A stretch of DNA of 64,000 bases from Ceratothoa steindachneri (lineage: Eukaryota > Arthropoda > Malacostraca > Isopoda > Cymothoidae), in contig OZ018323.1 in the NCBI GenBank assembly GCA_963969495.1, forward strand, positions 77,846,330-77,910,329, in the 5' to 3' direction. A program made the translations under genes and the position numbers. The notes under the pieces are model-generated. The model did no database searches. It had not been told where the DNA came from and saw only the letters and a program-made list of their open reading frames with translations. Shown here in pieces: positions 59,180-64,000 of the stretch (position 1 is its first letter; every line of letters starts with the position of its first letter).

Positions 59180-59757
59180 AATAAAACTAGTGGTAGAGGC
59201 TGTCGCTAGAACTAGTGGTAAAGAGGAGGGGGTATCTAAAGGGCATCCAGAGGCCGTCGCTAGAACAACTAGTAAAGGCTGTAGCTAAACTAGCGGTAGA
59301 GGCTGTTGCTAGAACTAGCGATAGAAGGTGTCGCTAGTACTATTGGTAGAGCCAATCGCTAGAACTTGCGGTAGAGGCTGTCAGTTGAACTAATAGTAGA
59401 GGTTGTCGCTAAAATAGCGATAGAAGCTGTAGCTATAACTCGCAGTAGAGGCTGTTGCTAAAAGTAGCGGTATAGGTTGTTGCTAGAAGTAGCGGTAGAG
59501 GCTGTCGTTAGAAATTGGGTTAGATGCCGTTGTTATAAATACCGGTATAGGCCGTCGCTAGAACTAGAGGTAGAGACTTGCTAGAACTAGGGTATTTCTA
59601 AGTCGAAAGAACTAACGATTGAAGCTGTCGCTAGATCTAGCGGTAGAGGCTGCCACTAGAGTAAGGGGGGGTAGAGGTTGTCACTAGAGTTAAGGGGGGG
59701 TAGAGGCTGTCGCTAGAACTAGGTGTAAGGGCTATCGCTAGAACTAGAGATATTGGA
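59180..59757. repeat. Minisatellite, 25-bp unit with dyad, block 1
   Basis: Units read GGTAGAGGCTGT then CGCTAGAACTAGC with drift. Each good unit holds CGCTAG-AA-CTAGCG, an inverted repeat. The array is continued at 60,446 after a mariner remnant. Confidence 0.9.
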
Positions 59758-59759
59758 TA

Positions 59760-60442
59760 TTGAAAAAGTCCTCTTACACTCGTTACGACGCCCTCACCAA
59801 AGGACAATGATAGTTTCGAGCCTCATCGCGGAGGCCGGATGCGCTTGGTCATGGACGCGTCGCAGACCTGGGAGAGGTCATGGCCGAAGCTTACTTACCA
59901 TGCAGGCGTTCTGCTTCTTGATGACCGGATCGAGCGTGAAGGTTTTTTCATCAGAAAAAAAAAGAAAATTCGATTGCCATAACTCTTCAAGTGGTTGAGA
60001 AGACGACGACAGCACTCCCGACGTGTTCTCTCATACGGTCGAGGAGCAGAAACATTTAACCAGAATCTTCAGTTATTGCCGCCCTCCTACGTGACATCCC
60101 TGGACGCAGTGGCCCCCGAGATGTTCATCTTCTTCTTCGCGAGAGCAGTCATTTGGAGCCTCTGAGCACTTTCGAAGGCCTTTTTCACAGCTAAACGTTG
60201 ACAACTTGAGGTCTGTCTGAAAGGTCGACCTTTGAGGTCTTCCCCTTTCTTTAGCCTCTCCGCGGCTCTGTCGCCGGTCATCCTGCTGACGTTGAGCCGC
60301 TTGGCGATGTCGGACTTGTGCAGGAGAGCAGATATCTCGATTCTTTTCACTTCCATCTCGCCACACCTCCACACAATGGAACAGACGTTTTAATAAGGAA
60401 TACTGGAGAAGTAGAACTCTGAGCGTAACAGAACTTTTGCAA
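59760..60442 (-). pseudogene. Mariner-like element inside the minisatellite
   Basis: Ends look like terminal inverted repeats: TTGAAAAAGTCCTCTTAC at 59,760 and, on the other strand, TTGCAAAAGTTCTGTTAC ending at 60,442. Minus-strand coding: IEISALLHKSDIAKRLNVSR (helix-turn-helix), AAERLKKGEDLKGRP, LAVKKAFESAQRLQMTALAK, then after a gap GNRIFFFFSDEKTFTLDP with the first catalytic Asp. The second and third acidic residues are absent, so it is an internally deleted, non-autonomous relic. Confidence 0.75.
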
Positions 60443-60445
60443 AAG

Positions 60446-61000
60446 CCGGTAGAAGATGTCGCTAGCACTAGAGGTAGAGAAAGTCGCTAGAAATAGCGGT
60501 AGAGGCTGTCGCTAAAACTAGCGGTGGAGGATGTCCTTAGAACTAGCGGTAGAATATTTTGCTATAATTAGTGGGTAGACAATGTTGCTAGAACTAGCGG
60601 TAGATGTTGTGGCTAGGACTATCGGTAGATTCTGTCGCTAGAACTAGAGGTAGTGTTTCGCTTGACCTAGGAGTAGATGCTGTCACTAGAACTAGGGGTA
60701 GATGTTGTCCCTAGAACTAGGGGTACATGCTGTCGCTAGAATTTGGGGCAGATGCTGTTGCTAAAACTAGGGTAGATGCTGTCGCTAAAACTAAAGTAGA
60801 TGATGTTGCTACAACTAGCGGTAGATGCTGTCACTAGAACTAGTAGTGTTTCAGAACTATAGGTTGAGAGTGTCGCTAGAACTAGCGGTAGCGTGTGTCG
60901 CTAGAGCTATAGGTAGAGTGTGTCGCTAGAACTAGTGGTTGGACGTGTCGCTAGAACTAGCGGTTGAGTGTTTCGTTAGAACTAGAGGTAGATGGTTTGT
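60446..61000. repeat. Minisatellite, 25-bp unit with dyad, block 2
   Basis: Same unit as block 1, with variants GGTAGATGCTGT and GGTAGAGTGTGT that cluster, suggesting local amplification after the mariner insertion. Confidence 0.9.
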
Positions 61001-61363
61001 AGATGTTGCCTCGGCATATATGCTGCAGCTGCCATCGGAAATATTTAGTTCCCCGTCCCTTTCCCATTCCGCAACGTCCGCCAATGGATCTACGGTCATA
61101 TATCTTCCACATATTTTCACTTTCTCCATCTTTACCACTTTCTTTATAGATCTCTCCTTATACAATACCCCCCCCCCTTCCCCTCTCCCTGAGAGAATCT
61201 CTCGTTGGCTTTTAGTTTCTCAGTTTCAATTCACTCTAAGGTTGCGAGGAACTAAGTAGAAACCAACGATGGGATCTTCGCCAGGAAGAGTGAAGGAGGG
61301 TGGATAATTTATAGCCGCAGAGCCACCTCGGTCATTTGGGCCGGAAGGGCACGCAATCCTCCC
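61001..61363. other. No gene; dispersed-repeat words
   Basis: ATCTACGGTCATATATCTTC then CACATATTTTCAC resembles 56,085-56,120 and 48,047-48,070. No coding motif. Confidence 0.4.
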
Positions 61364-61405
61364 GATGTCAGGTGCAACCTGGTTGTCCAGGCAACACCTG
61401 ACATC
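61364..61405. repeat. 42-nt perfect symmetric hairpin
   Basis: GATGTCAGGTG, CAA, CCTGG, TTGT, CCAGG, CAA, CACCTGACATC. An 11-bp outer stem, a symmetric CAA/CAA internal loop, a 5-bp inner stem and a 4-nt loop. Identity unknown. Confidence 0.8.
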
Positions 61406-62242
61406 CCTTTGCCGAGGGTAGTAATTCCATATAATCGGGCATGGCGGTCCGATTAAAAGTCGAATGTATGGGGTAGGGATGGCGATACTCTCTCCTGACC
61501 CTTCGCTCGATCACCCTACCCCCTATCTTGCGCACCCCCTTGCGGAGAGAATCACGGGGAGGGGGTGTAAGGAGAGGACAAGTCGAATCGCAGATTCCTC
61601 CATTATTAAGATTAAAAAGGAAATTTTATAATTCAACGGGGGAATTGGAGAGGTGTGAGGAAAGATGGAAACAAATTGTCCATGTTGAGTGCTGAGAGAT
61701 GCGACTTCCAAGGACACGAACCCATTTAAGTGGTGGGGATTTTTTTTGACTGCCACCCGTAGGATTATCGGAACTAGAAACTAACCTCCGAGAGAGGTTT
61801 AGTGTAACCCCGTCTCTTTGGTCCCCACATATCCCGCTTCTTCACTCTGGCCCAAGGCAGGAGGAGACTTGGCAATGGATTTGCGGTTTGGCGCCATCGC
61901 TAGCGAATCTCAGGGGGGTCTAAGTATCTCGCCACTTAGCTGCGAGATCCTTAGGGGGTTAAAGGACGCGTCGGGGTGTCCCCAGTATACCGCCCCGTAA
62001 ATCCAGAGGGAGGGACTGAAGAATTTCCCTTTTCACAAGAATTGAACAAGCCAAATTATTTCGTCGAATTGACTTAGCCTTAAGGCAGTCGCCATTAGAA
62101 TGGAAAAAAAGAACAACAACAACAATTGCTCCAGGATTTCGTTATACCATGTGAGTTATAGACAAACAGATCTACCCACATACACGCACTCTCTCCCTCC
62201 CCATCTCCTTCTCTCTCTCTCTTTCTTTCTTTTTCTCTCTCG
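61406..62242. other. No gene; possible LINE 3' tail near 62,075
   Basis: GACTTAGCCTTAAGGCAGTC then GCCATTAGAATGGAAAAAAA at 62,071-62,110 resembles the LINE 3' end. The rest shows no motif. Pyrimidine-rich CTCTTTCTTT precedes the TA array. Confidence 0.35.

Positions 62243-62306
<64 letters not shown>
62243..62306. repeat. (TA)n left of palindrome
   Basis: About 64 bp of TA. Confidence 0.95.
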
Positions 62307-62308
<2 letters not shown>

Positions 62309-62599
62309 ATTAAACCACATTGAAAGAGAAAACGGAATAATTTTTCCTTGCAGTAATATTTTTATTACCTTTTTTCGAAAAATCCGTGAAGGAAAGCGAT
62401 TCGAACCAGGCACACTGAGGCAGCGAGCACCGCTTTGATCACAATTAAAAGTATGCCGTTAGTACACTACGCTACGCTGCCTCAGTGTCCATGGTTCGAA
62501 TCGCTTCCCTGCACGGATTCTTTCGAAAAAAGGTAATAAATATTACTGTAAGAAAAAAACAAAAAAAATCCGTTTTCTCTTTCAATGTGGTTTATTGCA

Positions 62600-62601
<2 letters not shown>
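62307..62601. mobile_element. Palindromic (foldback) element in (TA)n
   Basis: Arms of about 115 nt: left begins AAACCACATTGAAAGAGAAA and runs through ATTACCTTTTTTCGAAA, AGCGATTCGAACCA and ACACTGAGGCAGCG. The right arm is its reverse complement with few changes. About 45 nt in the centre are unpaired. It is bracketed by (TA)n on both sides, as expected for insertion into, or excision-type duplication of, TA repeats. Confidence 0.8.
62394..62480 (-). other. tRNA-like pol III promoter elements
   Basis: Minus strand: TAGCGTAGTGTACTAACGG resembles an A box, CTTTTAAT looks like a tRNA-Lys anticodon loop, and GGTTCGAATCG is a good B box. A-to-B spacing is about 66 nt, longer than in a tRNA, and the arms do not fold cleanly. 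It may be a tRNA-derived SINE core. Confidence 0.35.

Positions 62602-62650
<49 letters not shown>
62602..62650. repeat. (TA)n between palindrome and PLE P5
   Basis: About 49 bp of TA. Confidence 0.95.
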
Positions 62651-62652
<2 letters not shown>

Positions 62653-62751
62653 TTAAATTTACTGTTTATAGGAAACCGATAAATAATTTATCTTATGTCC
62701 ATTTTTATTCAAGTCATGCCAAAAGTATAAAATCTGCTGTTTTTTCTTTCC

Positions 62752-63418
62752 ATGTGTCTTAGGGCTCTTCGAATATGTAGTCCCGACTATATAGATAAAG
62801 ATTACACAAAAATTGAAGATATTGCTACCAATTTATGCTACCCAAAGTACTTTCTAGAAAAGTGTATGAATATAGCCAAAAATACATTTTATAATTGTAA
62901 ATTAGAGACAATAGAACCTCGTAAAAACCTATTAATTTTACCCTATCATGATAATTTTATGTCTGTAGTGCCCAATCTAAAAGAACTTAATATTAAGGTA
63001 GCCTTTAAATACAATCATACATTAAAAAATCTCTTAATAAAGCATAGCCCCAATAATGATAATAATGTAATTTACCGAATTCCATGTTTAGATTGTAATT
63101 TATTCTATGTAGGCCAAACTTCCAAAAATGTTTCCATAAGGACCCAACAACACAAAAATGCAGTAATTAAGGGATATCTGAATAATGCCTTAGCTTTTCA
63201 CAATTCCCAAGATGGGACACGGAATTAAATGGTCAAAAACTGATGCAATAATCCATAGTAATGATTTTATAAAGAGAAATATCCTGGAATCATTTTTAAT
63301 CTTCCACACAAAGGAGAGTAATCTCAACATTAGCCCAGGGCTGTTTTCGCTAGATCCAATTTTATCACTTTTTCTAAAATCCGACTTATCAGATAGCATT
63401 AAAATGCTGACCTCATAG
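62752..63418 (+). pseudogene. PLE GIY-YIG endonuclease, P5
   Basis: One frame from 62,752 (LRALRICSPDYIDKDYTKI) through VIYRIPCLDC, FYVGQTSKN and SIRTQQH to 63,228. An extra C (TTCCCAAG against TTCCAAG in P4) ends it early. The remainder (NILESFLIFHTKES) continues in another frame to 63,418. P5 keeps the CLDC finger that P4 has lost, while P4 keeps the frame. Confidence 0.88.
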
Positions 63419-63460
63419 GAAAACGTGCTTAGTATAAATACTGTCTTATTTTTTCTTACC

Positions 63461-63504
63461 ATTGAGTTTGAAAATGTCGAATAGACGAAAGTACTAACTC
63501 CAAT
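63461..63504 (+). other. Hammerhead-like hairpin motif of PLE P5
   Basis: Identical in sequence to the P4 motif at 31,642-31,685 and 29 bp before (TA)n. Confidence 0.55.
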
Positions 63505-63532
63505 CCCCTTTTTATTCAGTTTCCTTCCGTGG

Positions 63533-63620
<88 letters not shown>
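63533..63620. repeat. (TA)n after PLE P5
   Basis: About 88 bp of TA with one C interruption near the start. Confidence 0.95.
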
Positions 63621-63623
<3 letters not shown>

Positions 63624-64000
63624 GAAGTCTGTATGTTTGCCTGTCCATTTATAGGAAGAGAGGTTAGACAATCTACATAAAACTAAGTGTATGCTCATGT
63701 AAAAATTTACTAGGAAAACAATGAAAGTACTTCAGAATCTCTAAATGCCCCTCTAATGGAGTTACGGGCCCTTGTCCAAATTTGCCCCGTCTGTTCGATC
63801 GAGGGAACATTAGCTCGGTTTAGACCCTAGCGGGATACAGGTTAGTCTTACCTAACATCGCTGTTCACGTGTGGGAAGCAAAAGCAAACTTTTTGTCCGT
63901 GCACCACAAGGAAAGACGAGGAATATTGTCTATCAAGAAGTGCTGTGATGTAGCATTGTTAAAGAATAATGTGATAAATATAAGAATTTCAACCTGTATC
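63621..64000. other. No gene recognised
   Basis: Mixed sequence to the end of the window, no motif or repeat seen. Confidence 0.4.

Larger units (their letters stand above)
62651..63532 (+). mobile_element. Penelope-like element, 5'-truncated copy P5
   Basis: Starts with the RT C-terminal piece (YRKPINNLSYVHFYSSH), then linker, GIY-YIG endonuclease, 3' UTR and hammerhead-like hairpin, and ends at (TA)n. (TA)n also lies directly upstream. From 62,917 on it is nearly identical to P4. Confidence 0.9.

Noticed and set aside
62394..62480. Functional tRNA-Lys gene
   Set aside because: A- and B-box-like segments exist but spacing and stems do not form a tRNA, and the segment is half of a palindrome.

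Overview
This window is intergenic, repeat-dominated DNA from an animal nuclear genome. The mix of an I-group non-LTR retrotransposon (endonuclease, RT and RNase H with a three-knuckle Gag), Penelope-like elements (PLEs), Tc1/mariner transposons, a gypsy-type LTR element and very long (TA)n arrays fits an arthropod such as a crustacean or chelicerate best. That placement is inference from element types, not a species call. I see no convincing host gene, rRNA or ordinary tRNA gene. Nearly all coding sequence belongs to mobile elements, and most of it is decayed.

Layout. 0.6-1.5 kb: degenerate 25-bp minisatellite. 1.7-8.5 kb: (TA)n, an inverted PLE end, a decayed 5'-truncated LINE, a PLE in plus orientation, (TA)n. 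8.6-9.0 kb: LINE 3' fragment. 12.3-13.7 kb: CR1/L2-like RT pseudogene on the minus strand. 14.3-17.7 kb: two decayed Tc1-like elements. 19.7-31.9 kb: a composite locus bounded by (TA)n on both sides. It holds an inverted PLE, a LINE 5' fragment, and a second LINE copy that received a full-length, apparently intact 6.96-kb copy of its own family (perfect 12-bp target duplication, 20-nt poly-A). The second LINE copy is then fused in frame to a PLE GIY-YIG endonuclease. 32-34 kb: two Tc1/mariner pseudogenes. 35.1-46.0 kb: a decayed LINE split by a 6.8-kb gypsy-type LTR element. That element has ~1-kb LTRs and an unusual Gag-integrase-RT-RNase H order. 47.0-47.8 kb: 22-bp minisatellite. 50.5-58.0 kb: more LINE fragments, several internally deleted. 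59.2-61.0 kb: 25-bp minisatellite split by a mariner remnant. 62.2-63.6 kb: a palindromic element and a PLE, each bracketed by (TA)n.

Only the LINE at 23,049-30,004 looks autonomous. Its ORF1 would package the RNA and its ORF2 would nick, reverse transcribe and degrade the RNA strand. Comparing copies of this family inside the window shows base-paired structures at the RNA 5' end, just before ORF1 and at the 3' end, with compensatory changes. PLE copies share a hammerhead-like motif just before their (TA)n 3' junction. Most fragment boundaries were set by eye and are accurate to tens of bases; LTR, target-duplication and hairpin coordinates were counted directly.
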